DNA from: Saccharina japonica
Taxonomy: Eukaryota; Sar; Phaeophyceae; Laminariales; Laminariaceae
Direction: 5' to 3'
Assembly (NCBI GenBank): GCA_008828725.1
Contig: MEHQ01000078.1
Coordinates: 62,001 to 126,000, forward strand
Length of the DNA: 64,000 nt
Shown here: positions 1-10,259 of the stretch, piece by piece
Position numbering within the stretch: the first letter of the stretch is position 1
How the letters are laid out: each line of letters begins with the position of its first letter
Program-made: the position numbers and the translations under genes
The notes under the pieces: model-generated
Database searches by the model: none
The model's input: the letters and a program-made list of their open reading frames with translations, nothing else
What the model was told of the DNA's origin: nothing

Positions 1-210
1 TCAACTCTGAGAGCGCCTGGTAGCGTGGGTAGGCGCAGTTCGATGAGAGTCGACGAGGGAAGAAAGGGCTAAAGAAGTCTTCTCGAGATGAAAATGCAAG
101 GCAAGAACCGTAGTGGGGGAGGAGGGAGAAAAGCCTACTTTGTGACCCCAGATCTGAGTTACGACTATGTAGGAAGGAGAGAGAAAATTGGGTGAAGATA
201 ATAAATGGGA
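1..210 (+). mobile_element. tRNA-derived SINE, body only
   Basis: This is the body of a dispersed SINE family seen many times in the window. It starts with GAGAGCGCC, has a central AAAATGCAAGGCAAGAACCG block and the core GTGACCCC(A/G)GATCTGAG, and ends in GAAGATAATAAATGGGA. The tRNA-like head would lie left of the window edge. Full copies with heads are at 5968, 9945, 28866 and 37653. Confidence 0.85.
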
Positions 211-249
211 GAGGGGGTGGGGGGGGGCGCATGGTTGATTTGATCTGAT

Positions 250-281
250 TGGCTTAGGCTTAGGCTTAGGCTTAGGCTTAG
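250..281. repeat. (TTAGGC)n short hexamer array
   Basis: About five perfect copies of the hexamer GGCTTA occur directly after the SINE tail. It resembles a telomere variant but is too short and too internal to be a telomere. Confidence 0.8.
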
Positions 282-364
282 AGTTTCAGTTAGTTCTCTA
301 TTTTCGTCTCGTACACAGTGATCCTCAACCATTTTCTGGGGGGGGGGAAGTGGTAAAGCTGCCC

Positions 365-760
365 TCGAAATAAATGCCCCACGACACCCAACCGATACAC
401 AGGGCAACTCAACTATTGTTGCAATAAACCACCCACCCCCTAGCGGTGAACAAGGCACGCCAATCGTTTTGGCGAGAGGATCAATTCCCGACCATAGAGT
501 ACCTCTTGTTACCGTTACAATGAACTGTCTCCGACCCGCATCATAGGGCATAGTGTTTGCAAGAAACTGTCCCCGACACGTATCATAGGGTACCTCAACT
601 ATTTGTTGCAAGAAACTGCCCCTCACAATCATCATAGGGAAGCCCAACAACCATTGGACGAAACTCGCCGCCCAACTGCATACAGGACATCTCAAGCATT
701 GTTGCAAGAAGCTCTGAAACCGCGTCGCCTATATAGATATACCTAATACGAACAAGCCTT
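365..760. repeat. Degenerate ~55-bp tandem repeats
   Basis: Diverged units share the words GTTGCAAGAAACTG and ATCATAGGG, spaced roughly 50-60 bases apart. The minus strand reads as a repeated peptide pattern (PYD.C.GQFLA), but there is no start or splice context to support a gene. Confidence 0.6.
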
Positions 761-1124
761 CGAACCTTATTGTGGTAACATCCTTGGACAACTTTACGCA
801 TAGCTCACAAATGAGCACGATTCTTATTCAAATTCTCTTAGCGCCTCCCAAAAAAGTGATACCTTAGGTTCTTATTATTAGCCTTGGAAAGTTATTTCTT
901 ATTGGTGCACCTATGCCTTAGAATGTGTCCCAGCTCAACTCTCACCAGCCCCCGAGGAAGTAACCGTAGCGTATCGGTCCCAGACCGTCGAAAAACGCCA
1001 GAAACGAGTCCAGGTTATCCTTCACGCCCAAGTCTTGGGCGAAGTCCAATCCCAGTGCCTGAATCACGCAAACGAGAGTGTGTGTGTCGGTAGCACAGAC
1101 GGCTGTCGTGTCAAGGTCTGATGT
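761..1124. other. Intergenic, nothing recognised
   Basis: No coding, RNA or repeat signal that I can support is seen here. Confidence 0.5.
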
Positions 1125-1180
1125 TGGTGTTGGTGTTGGTCGTATTGGTGTTGGTGATGTTGGTGGTATTGATGTTGTTG

Positions 1181-1212
<32 letters not shown>

Positions 1213-1252
1213 GGTGGTGGTGGTGGTGGTAATGGTGGCGGTGGTGGTTGCG
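1125..1252. repeat. GTT/GGT trinucleotide microsatellite
   Basis: TTGGTG, then GTT, then GGT repeats run almost without interruption. Apparent poly-Val and poly-Gly frames through it are microsatellite shadows. Confidence 0.9.
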
Positions 1253-1364
1253 TTAGTTTGGAGGGAAATAGAAAGCGCTATGTATCCGATGATAAATAAA
1301 CCCCAAGGCCCAAGTACAAAATAAGCATTCTGTAAGGCAGGAATGAGACTCCGACGATTAGGGG

Positions 1365-1452
1365 TTAACCCATTCAGATCTAAAAAATGTATCCCATACT
1401 AATTCCAATTGGTTTGTCCCCCAATTCGTGGGACCAGTTCTTAAGGGGTTAA
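1365..1452 (+). mobile_element. TTAA-flanked MITE
   Basis: An 88-bp unit is bounded by TTAACCC and GGGGTTAA. Inside are ACTAATTCCAA.T and GGGACCAGTTCTTAAGG. It is closely related to the element at 51636-51721 and more distantly to 27041-27137. The TTAA ends suggest a piggyBac-type target duplication, which is inference. Confidence 0.7.
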
Positions 1453-2694
1453 GGTAAGGAGCCTAACCCGTCATTCAGAATGAAAATAACCCAAAAAAAA
1501 GTATACCTTCTATTCGTAGCAAGCGTCGTGAGCAATCGCGAAATGAGACAATAGCTTTGCTGCCTGGTTGTCCCAGAGGTTGAGGCTACTTTTTTTTGTT
1601 TGCGTCGGGGCGAGCAGTATACAATGTCGTCAAAGAAAAATAGGGGCTGGGCGATACTCGTGGACGTGGGAAAATGAGGTTAATCTATTAACTCGAACTA
1701 TGCTACTCATGTGCAGCAGTGAAAAGTGTACGAATATGTGAACACGACGGAAAACGTTGGGAAAAGGCTGTGTGATACTGTGTACCGGAAAACAATACAC
1801 TCTTAATGAGTGTATATCATCTCGAACGGCTCGGGCATGCTAGACGCACTCGTCACCGGAGTCAGATGAAGATTCGTCCGATGACCATAGAGAACTGTAC
1901 GTCTATAGCAATGCTGTATCACACCTCATACCCCGGCTGACGCATAGTGCTGCTGCTGCTTTTGTTGAGCATTCGCCTTTTTTTTCGTGGAACATTCGCC
2001 TGCAAGGAGTACAGTATGATAGCACATGTCATATGCCACTTACCAGGTAATAAAAAAACTACCTACTACTGTTGCTGTGTAACATAGTCATTGCCCTCCG
2101 TACAAAGTGATACCGGAGTTGCAGTTGTGTGTGCGTTCTTCACTTCTTCACATGAATCCCGTTATTTCCGTCCATCGATATCCAGCACACCCAAAACGTC
2201 CGTGCTGATTCGTCGCTCTACTACGGAGGGGCATAGTAAGTAGGACCTATGTAAATGCTAGGCTCCAGCCGTCGTCGTTGCAGCCGCGTAGAAGTCGCCT
2301 TGGAGAGGTCCCGGAGCGATGGTCCCTTCTAGCCGTCGTTACGGCCGACGTAACCGAGCAGAGTTAATATGTCTTGTTCAGCAAGGAGATGTTATCGCCC
2401 GTCAAGGACGAACTACAAATATCTGACACCGTGGGGATTCTCATCGAGGGTCCTCCCAGTCGGGTCTTATGGCGGAAGTACATCGATTCAGCTTGAGGGG
2501 AGAGGTCAACGTTGTCTATGTAGCGGACCTCTAACGCCTCCAGATCCGGTCTGGCCGGATCTTTCATGCCTGACTTTCGGGATGCATCTTTCCATGCATG
2601 CGTGTTCCGAGATGTACGATAGATACGTCTACCCTAACTGTCACACCTACGGTAATCACAAAAACCTATAGATTTCCCTATTTTTACTATTGCG
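1453..2694. other. Intergenic with one element fragment
   Basis: No gene is supported. A reverse-strand fragment of the small element described at 54520-54600 lies at about 2126-2206, recognised by the CCAGCACACCCA word and a GTGTG-rich end. A piece of the GGACCATAGTAAATAGG MITE is at about 2225-2250. Confidence 0.5.
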
Positions 2695-2795
2695 GGGGGA
2701 CCATAGTAAATAGGACCTACGGTGCATACAAAAACCTATATATTTGACTATTTTTAGTAACAAAATTTGGTCCTATTTACTGTGGTCCTCCGTAG
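2695..2795 (+). mobile_element. GGACCATAGTAAATAGG palindromic MITE
   Basis: A 101-bp unit has inverted ends: GGGGACCATAGTAAATAGGA on the left and TCCTATTTACTGTGGTCCTC on the right. The same ends occur at 41343-41453 and 41926-42032, with partial copies near 42340 and 45670. No coding capacity. Confidence 0.75.
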
Positions 2796-2999
2796 TAGCA
2801 ATTACACCAGTCCACCACTCAGACCACAAGAGTAAGGCAAGCACGCGGCAAGCTACGTACAGGCAGCAGGAGTGCGAGTAGTCAGGGAGGTGGAAATGAC
2901 GCCTGCACCCCGCAATGCTGCACCACCGTCAGGTGACGGCATCTACTCCTATTGGTCGATAGGGTGGTTGGCTAGTTGGCTTATAGGCTGATTGATTGA

Positions 3000-3290
3000 C
3001 TGACTCGTGTATTCATTGATTCGTTGATGGATGGATGGAATAGGGTTTATTAGGGTTACGGTTAGGATGGATGGATGGATGGATGGATGGATGGATGGAC
3101 AGATGGATTGGTTGATCGAATGGTTGATTGAATGGTTGGTTGGTTGATCGATTGATTGATTGATTGAGTGAGTGAGTGATTGATTGATTGATTGATTGAT
3201 TGGTTGGTTGATTGGTTGATGGGTTGATTGGTTGATTGATTAATTGATTGGTTGATGGATTGCTTGATCGATTGCTTGATTGAGGGCGTG
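3000..3290. repeat. GATT/GATG microsatellite tract
   Basis: Long runs of GATT, GATG and GGTT tetramers. A similar GGAT/GATT tract is at 4208-4305, on the other side of a ~900-bp unique segment. Confidence 0.9.
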
Positions 3291-4207
3291 TCTTGACTTC
3301 AGTTCGCGGGCATTGGAATGGAACGAACGTAAAATTATTTGCCAGAAAAAGTGGTGCTGATTGAATATTGAGAAAAAGTCATTCAAACAGATTCCAAGCG
3401 TTCCCACCCCGTCGGTAAATTTGTAAAGAGGAAGCGTATGTGTCAAAACAGTAATCCTTGTTCAGCAGGACCGAACGGCCCACTTGGAACGAGATTTACG
3501 GCAGTTGATTGGTGCTGGAAGTGTTGCAACTGGTTGCGACATTTGCTGGGAGGCCCACCAGGGTGTGGGGCAAAATGAGATGCCATGGGTGCACGCGATG
3601 GAGCATGTGCAGACACTTTGTAGGAGATGACCCTGTGTTATCCAGCAGCGACTCTATGATACCGAATACTGCTATAATATGTGTCATCTGTAACAGACGC
3701 CACAGGTTTCGCCTGCGGTAGGAGCCACGCGATACGGCCATGGCCTGTACAGGAGGCTCACGAGGGAAAAATTCGGGTGCCGAACGAGACTGTGGCGATA
3801 GATATCTAGCAAACACGCTGGACCGATGTTCACAAAAGCACCAGGATACTTCGTCGAGCCGCGACGGCGATATCATAGCTTCTAGATTTGTCCCGAGGGT
3901 GCCACTTGGACGGCTAGCACTACTTGGTCTGAGGCATGTCAGGCGCTCTATTTGCGTGTGAAGCTATCCTCTGTACCAGGAGCTCTCGCTGCCTACGTGA
4001 CGGTACCCCCGTCCTAGAGTCCAGCTGCACAGTAGTCCCGAGGCAAATTTCATGGGTTACTTTCTGTTGCGGCCTGTTCCAGTATCGGGTGCCTAAAAAG
4101 TCGATCGGACACAAACCGCAAAAACAGCATGGAATGGAACGAACGAACGCGAATAATCTCGTTCCGTTCCAGCCATTCCAAGCTGTCGGATGGAGTTAAG
4201 ACACGGC
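3291..4207. other. Unrecognised segment between two microsatellites
   Basis: The segment carries GGAATGGAACGAACG near both ends (about 3313 and 4133) and is bordered by matching tetranucleotide tracts, which suggests an old inserted unit. Frames inside are broken by many stops, though CxxC-like fragments appear. I do not recognise it and call no gene. Confidence 0.4.
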
Positions 4208-4305
4208 CTGATGGCTGGATGGATGGATGGATGGATGGATGGGTGGATGGATGGATGGACTGATTGGTTGATGGATTGATTGGTTGGTTGATTGCTTGAT
4301 TGAAT
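4208..4305. repeat. GGAT/GATT microsatellite
   Basis: Tandem GGAT units followed by GATT/GGTT units. Confidence 0.9.
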
Positions 4306-4720
4306 GGTCCATTGTGTATGAATAGTACGTGGTACACTCCTACAGCACTATGTTGAAGTACAGAATTACACATAACACGCTGTTGCTTGGGCACACGCCC
4401 TGGCCTGTGTCGCTATTAATATTACCCAAACGTATGATGTAAGCCAAGGGGAAGGTATGAATAGCAAGATGGTGGACAGCACAGAAGCAGCAGCCAAAGC
4501 CGCACCAATTCCCCTCATCCCTCATTACTACTCGTACGAGTACGTATATAGAATGAAGAAAGGAGATGGACAACTTTGCTTCACACGCAATCCCCAGTTG
4601 ATTAAAAAAGCTGAGCCTGTATATGGCCGCCACCAACGAACAAACCACCATACCTGGTACACATGATACAGCCAGCAGTAGGACAAGCAACATCAGACGC
4701 ATACCCATCGCATATATACT

Positions 4721-5182
4721 CTACCCTCTGTGTCTCACCGAGATTAGTGCTGCTCTGCCACCAACACGCAGAGTAGCTGCTGCCACCGCCAACCCAACAG
4801 CAGAGACGACCAGCGCACCCTTCCCATCTGCTGCCAGGTTGCTCTCCTTGGACGCGTCGGGAGGGCCCGCCAGCGACCCCCGCGCGCCTTGCAGAGCTTT
4901 GGCGGCGGATAGCGTGGCTCGGGCCATCCCTCGACGGCTCTGCCAGACCTCTTCGTGAGCCTTGAGGTTTGCTAGTCGGAGCACCTCAGGCACGTCGTTG
5001 TCACTGCTGTTCAGGTTCATGTTGCTGGTTTGAGATCGGCATCTTGCTCGTATTGCTGATGATGATGGTCGTGCTGTCGGCAGTCGGTAGTCGGTGGTGG
5101 CCCTGCTGAGAGAGGACCGCATCATGAAAGCGTCGCAAGGCGACGCCAACAGAAGTCCGGGCATGACCCTGAGGAGACGCAT
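4721..5182 (-). CDS. Putative plastid-targeted small membrane protein
   Basis: The frame gives 153 residues from the ATG at 5182 to a TAG at 4721 and appears intronless. The first ~17 residues (MRLLRVMPGLLLASPCDA) look like a signal peptide. The following Phe, with a basic, Ser/Thr-rich stretch rich in Arg, matches the bipartite plastid presequence of heterokont algae, whose cleavage motif is ASAFAP-like. The middle is a charged helical segment (LANLKAHEEVWQSRRGMARA) and the C-terminus holds one hydrophobic Ala/Val-rich segment (GALVVSAVGLAVAAATL), a likely membrane helix. The frame is open upstream to 5305, but the internal Met at 5182 fits the signal peptide best. I recognise no family. A hAT element begins only about 160 bp upstream. 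Plastid location is inferred from the presequence alone. Confidence 0.55.
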   Translation of the reverse strand: MRLLRVMPGLLLASPCDAFMMRSSLSRATTDYRLPTARPSSSAIRARCRSQTSNMNLNSSDNDVPEVLRLANLKAHEEVWQSRRGMARATLSAAKALQGARGSLAGPPDASKESNLAADGKGALVVSAVGLAVAAATLRVGGRAALISVRHRG

Positions 5183-5364
5183 ATCTGCGCTAGTCCTATT
5201 ACGCCCTCTGTGTGCCACGTGCCACGTGCAACCTACCCCACAGGTAACCTGCAACAGACGACGATTTACATGCACGCTTTCAGAACCTGAACGCCTCCAG
5301 AACACTGTGGAACTCCTCAGGGGCAGATTTCAAAATAAGCAAGGCTTATCACGGTATTTTGGCG

Positions 5365-5700
5365 GGACGGTAACGACGGTAACGGCGGGACGGGACGGTT
5401 AAACCGTCGTTAAACTGTTCCCGTCGTCCCGTCAAATCCCGTCCCGTCCCGTCCCGCCGACAAATCTCCAACCGTTGAACTTTACCGTCCCGTCCCGTCA
5501 TCGAAATCTGCCCCGTTGAACTTTACCGTCCCGTCCCGTCAAGAAAATAGCTCCCGTTGAAAATTACCGTCCCGTCCCGTCGAGATAATGTAATTTACCG
5601 TCCCGTCCCGTCATGCACCCTTGTCTTTACCGTCCCGTCCCGCCGACAAAACTTGTCTCTCCCGCCAAGATTCACACCTGCCCGTTGTCTCTTCCCATCA
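5365..5700. repeat. Left-arm CCGTCCCGTC repeats of the hAT element
   Basis: CCGTCCCGTCCCGTC blocks are separated by short A/T-rich spacers such as GTTGAACTTTA. Near the tip the same motif occurs inverted (GACGGGACGG). Dense subterminal motifs of this kind serve as transposase-binding sites in hAT elements; that role here is inference. Confidence 0.85.
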
Positions 5701-5967
5701 TTCCCACCAAGAATCTACGAATTTACAAAATTTGTTTTTTCACATTTGTATGTACATTAAAATTAAATTAAAGTTATACGAATTTACGAATTTACGAAAT
5801 AACGAAATACGAAAATTCCGGAATATGAAACATTAAAATATCAGAATATGAAATAAATTTTTTTTTTTTTATTATGGGGATACGAATTTCCCGCCAAATC
5901 TTATTATATGGGGATACGTACGAATTTCAAGATTAATTTCTATTCACGTACTATCACCGAATCTAAG

Positions 5968-6290
5968 CCCCGGTGGGCTAGCAGGTAACCACGAAGCCTG
6001 TTAGCGTCAAGAAAGGTAGTTCGAGCCCCGCCGAGTGCATGCTCATAGGCACTTTTTCTCGCAAAAAATATATTGACTAGCAGAAAGCGCGAGAGCGTGA
6101 GTTAGCAAAATTCGATGAAAATCGACGAGCGTTGGGAAGGCTGAACCCTTTGCGCGATAAAAATCAAGGCAAGAACCGTAGTGGGGGAGGAGGGAGAGGA
6201 GCCTACTTTGTGACCCCGGATCTGAGTTACCACTAGGGAGGGAGAGACGGAAGTGCGAAGATAATAAATGGGATGGAAAAAATAAATAAA
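5968..6290 (+). mobile_element. tRNA-derived SINE, full length
   Basis: The head has an A-box-like GGGCTAGCAGGTAACC and a B-box-like GGTAGTTCGAGCCCC, typical of a tRNA-derived RNA polymerase III promoter. A short spacer leads to the family body, which ends in GAAGATAATAAATGGGATGG and an A-rich tail. It is nested inside the hAT element at 5340-6879. Confidence 0.8.
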
Positions 6291-6460
6291 TAAAATGTAC
6301 GATTCGTACGAGTGTTTCTTTTCGTTGTTTCTCTGGAGCAACAGCTGTTTTGATCCAATGATCCAGTGCCGCATTACCACTATTATACTACTTCTATACG
6401 TTGTGTATATACTGTAGTATACAACTACCTTTGGGACAGGAAAACTCGGTCCCATGGTAC

Positions 6461-6870
6461 GTCCCTCCCGTCCTGTCGTGAATTATTTTTTTGACCGTCA
6501 CTTCCCGTTGTGAAAAATATTTACCGTTCCGTCCCGTCGTGAAAAAATATATTTACCGTCCCGTCCCGTCGTGAAAAATTATATTTACCGTCCCGTCCCG
6601 TCGTGAAAAATTATATTTACCGTCCCGTCCCGTCGTGGAAAAAACATCCGTTGAATTTTACCGTCCCGTCCCGTCGTGAAAATCTACCCCGTTGAAATTA
6701 CCGTCCCGTCCCGCTGAGAAATTGTACACCAACCGTCCCGTCCCGCCCCGTCTCAAAAACCTGTTTGGTCGTCATTTTACCGTCCCGTCCCGCCCCGTCT
6801 TCATTTTTTTTCCCGCCAAAAAAGTAAAAACAGTACCGTCCCGTCCCGTCTCGATTATCGAGTACCGTGA
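6461..6870. repeat. Right-arm CCGTCCCGTC repeats of the hAT element
   Basis: Many direct copies of TTTACCGTCCCGTCCCGTC alternate with GTGAAAAAT-type spacers. This arm runs to the right terminal inverted repeat at 6863-6879. Confidence 0.85.
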
Positions 6871-6887
6871 TAAGCCTTGAAAATAAG

Positions 6888-7316
6888 AAGCAGATCCCAA
6901 AAAGGGCAACTCATCACACTCATGCCCGCGTAGCCTACTTACCCTGTAGCTCGCAATTCACAGCTCAGGGTGCGCGTTGGTAGTCACCCTGCGCTGCGCT
7001 GAAATCAATCAGCCGCGAGGCGACGGCGTGCTTGCTTGCTCGCTGCCAGAGCTGTGCATGTCAAAAGCATTGCCGTTAGAACTGCAAAAAAAGAAATCCC
7101 CCACTAATTCCGAGTGTTATTGTTCCACACCTCGAATAGATCGTCGATTCCCGTTTCATGATCTTCTGTCGTATATAGACATACATAGCTTTATCCTCTT
7201 TGGTTCGGAAGCTTTCTTCGGCATATGTTGGCACCTCACAGCCACTCTCAGCCTCTAATTGCCACGAAGCCTACACCAATACCACAAATAACACATAGAA
7301 GAAAAATTCTACGCAG
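6888..7316. other. Intergenic, nothing recognised
   Basis: One short frame (6977-7258) has no domain or splice support, so no gene is called. Confidence 0.5.
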
Positions 7317-7553
7317 CTCGCAAAGTTGAGTATCTACTATTCAATCGGTTGAACTCACAGCTGACGTATTTATAATAATTTTATTTAATTGCCGAAGCAA
7401 AAGTTATTTGCTTTCCGCAGGTTCTGGAGGTTCCGGAGGTTCCGGAGGTTCCCGGCTTTCTGTGTTTTTTTTCTAAAATTGCAATTTCAACTTTTTTTAC
7501 TTTAATTTTTTTTAAATACGTCAGCTGTGAGTACGACCAATTGAATGGTTGAA
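7317..7553. mobile_element. Palindromic MITE-like element
   Basis: TTCAATCGGTTGAACTCACA followed by GCTGACGTATTTA at about 7340-7373 is mirrored by AATACGTCAGCTGTGAGT and CAATTGAATGGTTGAA at about 7515-7553. A one-sided fragment with the same sequence is at about 50388-50430, beside a Harbinger-like element. Confidence 0.6.
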
Positions 7554-9300
7554 ACTTTCCTGAATTTTTTTATAAAAAATATCAATACGTACTAACATCA
7601 AGTCATCCATACTCAAATCAAGTCATCCATACTAAGATCAAGTAATTTTTTTTTCAAAGAGTCCCCCAGATGTGAAAAAATGGATCTCCAGAACTTCGGT
7701 CAGAATCGAAATCGGCCCATAACTTCGCGACTTAGCGGCTTTCACACTAATTTCAAGATAAAAAGCTCCGAAAAACAAAAATCGAGGGAAAAAATGAGTT
7801 TTTTTTGTTTCGGTCCGATACATGGGCTTCGCATAGGTGCCGGCATAGTGTTACCAGGGCTCCGCAATCGATGCCGGCATTTGTTTTTTTTCCGCTATAC
7901 CGGCCCCGCTCTGACATAGTTCGGCGTACTGCTGTGCTCCTGTAGCACATGTTGGGTGTATGGGTGGGTGGATGGGTGGGTGGTTGTGTGGGTGTTTTTC
8001 GTTGTCGTTGCTGTTGCTGTAGTTAGTTGTCGATCTGTTGTTTGTCACACCATACTACTACTGCTGTTGTTGTACTATTAATAGCACACATAGTCACGGA
8101 AAAGGCATAAATCACACCCACACAGCAGGCAGCGCAGCTGTGAGCCGTGTTGCTCTGCTTTCTCTTCCTTTCGAATATAGAGCTTTGTTGTCCTGGAGCA
8201 TGGAGATCTATCTATCTATACTATGCATTTGCAAGTACAGGTACTCTTTTTTTTATACTTTTGTGGTGAACGACTGCTGCTGCTGTCGCGTCGTAGGTGC
8301 TTTTTGCCACATGCTACATACCAGTACTCCTGTCCTGCAGTACGATACACGGTTGTACGTACGTACAGCAGTACGTATTTCGCTGCATTGCACCATGAAT
8401 CTCTTGGCATTTTCAAGTCCCGTCCTCTTGAACCACATCGTGGACCTCTTCTGCCCCTTTCCTTGCACGAGCGTAGCAGACGGCATCAGCCGCCCTCGGA
8501 GGGGAGCGTTGCTTTCTTCGCGACAGTTTTTCGTGTTGGAAGATAGGTATTCGCTTTGTCCTGTATTTGCCGACATACAGATGGAGTTCTTGGCATTATC
8601 AAGTCGCCAGTTGCAGCTAATTTATGTTCCTCTTTTACCCTTTTCACATTGTTTGGTTATATTCTTCCTTCCGCGAGCGTAGCGGGCGGCGTTAGCCGCC
8701 CGCGCAGCGGAGCCCTTGTATGTACGTAGTACCAGGATCTTCCGGTAGATATTTCAGGGTAGATAGATACAGCAGTACGAGTAGCTCCCCGGTCTGTATG
8801 ATCTACAGCAACGACAGCTGATGTATCGTATTATAGAACTGTTTAGTAGCTCATGTTGTCGGGTGGTGGCCGTATATATATGTAACCTTGCATGGTCTAG
8901 AGGACATGATTCCTGGGTTGGATCTGTTTTGTATGACGCAGAGATGTGGCAAAGGGAGGGTGTGTTGCCTCCAAAAGAAAGGGGTGCAGGTTTGTCGGTG
9001 CTGAGATACCCGTCTTTCATATTGTCTGTCCTTCCATTGCTTGCTGTCGATCTTACTCCATCAAGCAGCATAACTATTCAATAGGGTGCAGAGACCAGAG
9101 AGATAAAAGGGCACACACAAAGCAAAGCTGTTACATATCATATACTAGGTATACGAAGCAGAACAGAGAAGTCTGAAGCATGTGTGATAAGGGTAGGTGC
9201 GTAGGTGTCGTTTTTCGGCCGAAATGAATATTTATGACAGAGTATTGTTTTGCAATATTTCTCAGTTTTTTTCAACAGTTTTCGTTATTTTGAACCAAAA
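7554..9300. other. Intergenic with two GC-rich hairpins
   Basis: No gene is supported. Two related hairpins, at about 8465-8515 and 8668-8716, share GAGCGTAGC, GGCGGC and AGCCGCCC. The second has the strong inverted pair GGGCGGCG/CGCCGCCC type around TTAG. Short CTG/GCT runs are scattered here. Confidence 0.45.
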
Positions 9301-9301
9301 T

Positions 9302-9765
9302 CGACTGCGCAGAAACCGCCTGCTGGCGTGTGCGTATGCAAAATTTGACGCGACTCGACGAGGCAAGAAAGCAAGTGCTGAACTCTTCTCGAGGTAATAG
9401 TGCATGTACCGTATAGGAGAAGAGCCTGCTTAGTGACCACCGCGGAGCAATCCCACGGTAGGGGTACCACTTTTAGGCTCAATAGTTTCTGATCGGTTGT
9501 GCTCCTCACGTGAGTAACCACCGGATACCATTATTATTTTACTGGTATATTTGTTTTTGGACTACCACATTGGAAGGTTTGGTCGGATTGCGCGAACGAA
9601 TGTTTCCGAAGTCATGTTTCGGGTGAGACATCGAGCTCCTCATGTGAGGAGCTCAGAAAATTCTGCTGCTCCCCTACCGTGGGATGACTCCGCGGATCTG
9701 AGTTACGGCTACGAAAGAGAGAGAGAACAGGAGGGCGAAGATAATAAACGGGATGGGGAAAAAGC
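9302..9765 (+). mobile_element. SINE body interrupted by a MITE
   Basis: The SINE body runs to about 9444 (GCCTGCTTAGTGACCACCGCG) and resumes at about 9691 (CGGATCTGAGTTACGGCTAC), ending in GAAGATAATAAACGGGATGG. The interruption is the element at 9445-9690. The left part is diverged and lacks a recognisable tRNA head. Confidence 0.75.
9445..9690 (+). mobile_element. MITE (GTAGAGGT-type) nested in SINE
   Basis: The inverted ends are GAGCAATCCCACGGTAGGGG and CCCCTACCGTGGGATGACTC, with two mismatches. They are flanked by CGCG duplicates that split the SINE core. Internal GAGCTCCTCA.GTGAGGAGC hairpins link it to the elements at 26364-26604 and 45761-46014. Confidence 0.8.
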
Positions 9766-9944
9766 AAAAAGTGACACATGCTATGTACCATAAGGAGGGG
9801 GGTGCGCCTACTTTTTCGTTCAGTGTCGGAATAATAAAGCACGGGTTCCTAGGGGATGGATGGAGAGAAAATCACGTTCGAGATTTCGATAGCGTTCTCT
9901 CCCTTTTACAAAATGAATCAATCCTCACTAGATGCCGGTCGCCC

Positions 9945-10259
9945 CGGTAGGCTACGAGTGGTCAGCTTCAAAGGCTACTAGCGTTGTGGTACCCGAGTTC
10001 AAATCCCACCGTGGTGAGATTGTTACTTTATTTGAAAAAATAATAAGGAGCCAATTGCTGAGAGCGCCTTCGTGGCGTGGGTAGGCGGAATCCGACGCAA
10101 GTCGACGAGGGAAGAAAGTGCTGAAATGTTCTTGCGATAAAAATGCAAGGCACGTACCGTAGTGGGGAGGGGGGAGATGGGCCTGCTTAGTGACCCCGGA
10201 TCTGAGTTACGACTAAAGAGGGAGAGAGAAAAGAAGGGCGAAGATAATGAACGGAAAGG
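9945..10259 (+). mobile_element. tRNA-derived SINE, full length
   Basis: The tRNA-like head (GCCCCGGTAGGCTACGAGTG, then CGAGTTCAAATCCCACC) is followed by an A-rich spacer and the standard body ending in GAAGATAATGAACGG. The retrotransposon reading frame opens immediately after the tail. Confidence 0.8.

Larger units (their letters stand above)
5340..6879 (+). mobile_element. Non-autonomous hAT-like transposon
   Basis: The ends are inverted repeats, CAAGGCTTATCACGGTA on the left and TACCGTGATAAGCCTTG on the right. They are flanked by a perfect 8-bp duplication AAAATAAG at 5332-5339 and 6880-6887. An 8-bp duplication and a CA..G terminus are hallmarks of the hAT superfamily. No transposase frame is present. 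Both arms are packed with CCGTCCCGTC units, and a SINE is nested in the middle. Confidence 0.85.

Noticed and set aside
250-281. Nematode-type telomere repeat (TTAGGC)n
   Set aside because: Only five units, internal, and attached to a SINE tail; other features do not fit an animal genome.
4340-4708. Minus-strand frame with a hydrophobic start just downstream of the plastid protein
   Set aside because: No domain, Cys-rich random look, and position in the likely 3' untranslated region of the gene at 4721-5182.
8038-8682. 214-residue plus-strand frame
   Set aside because: Composition is random and includes a dispersed GC-rich hairpin; no domain pattern.
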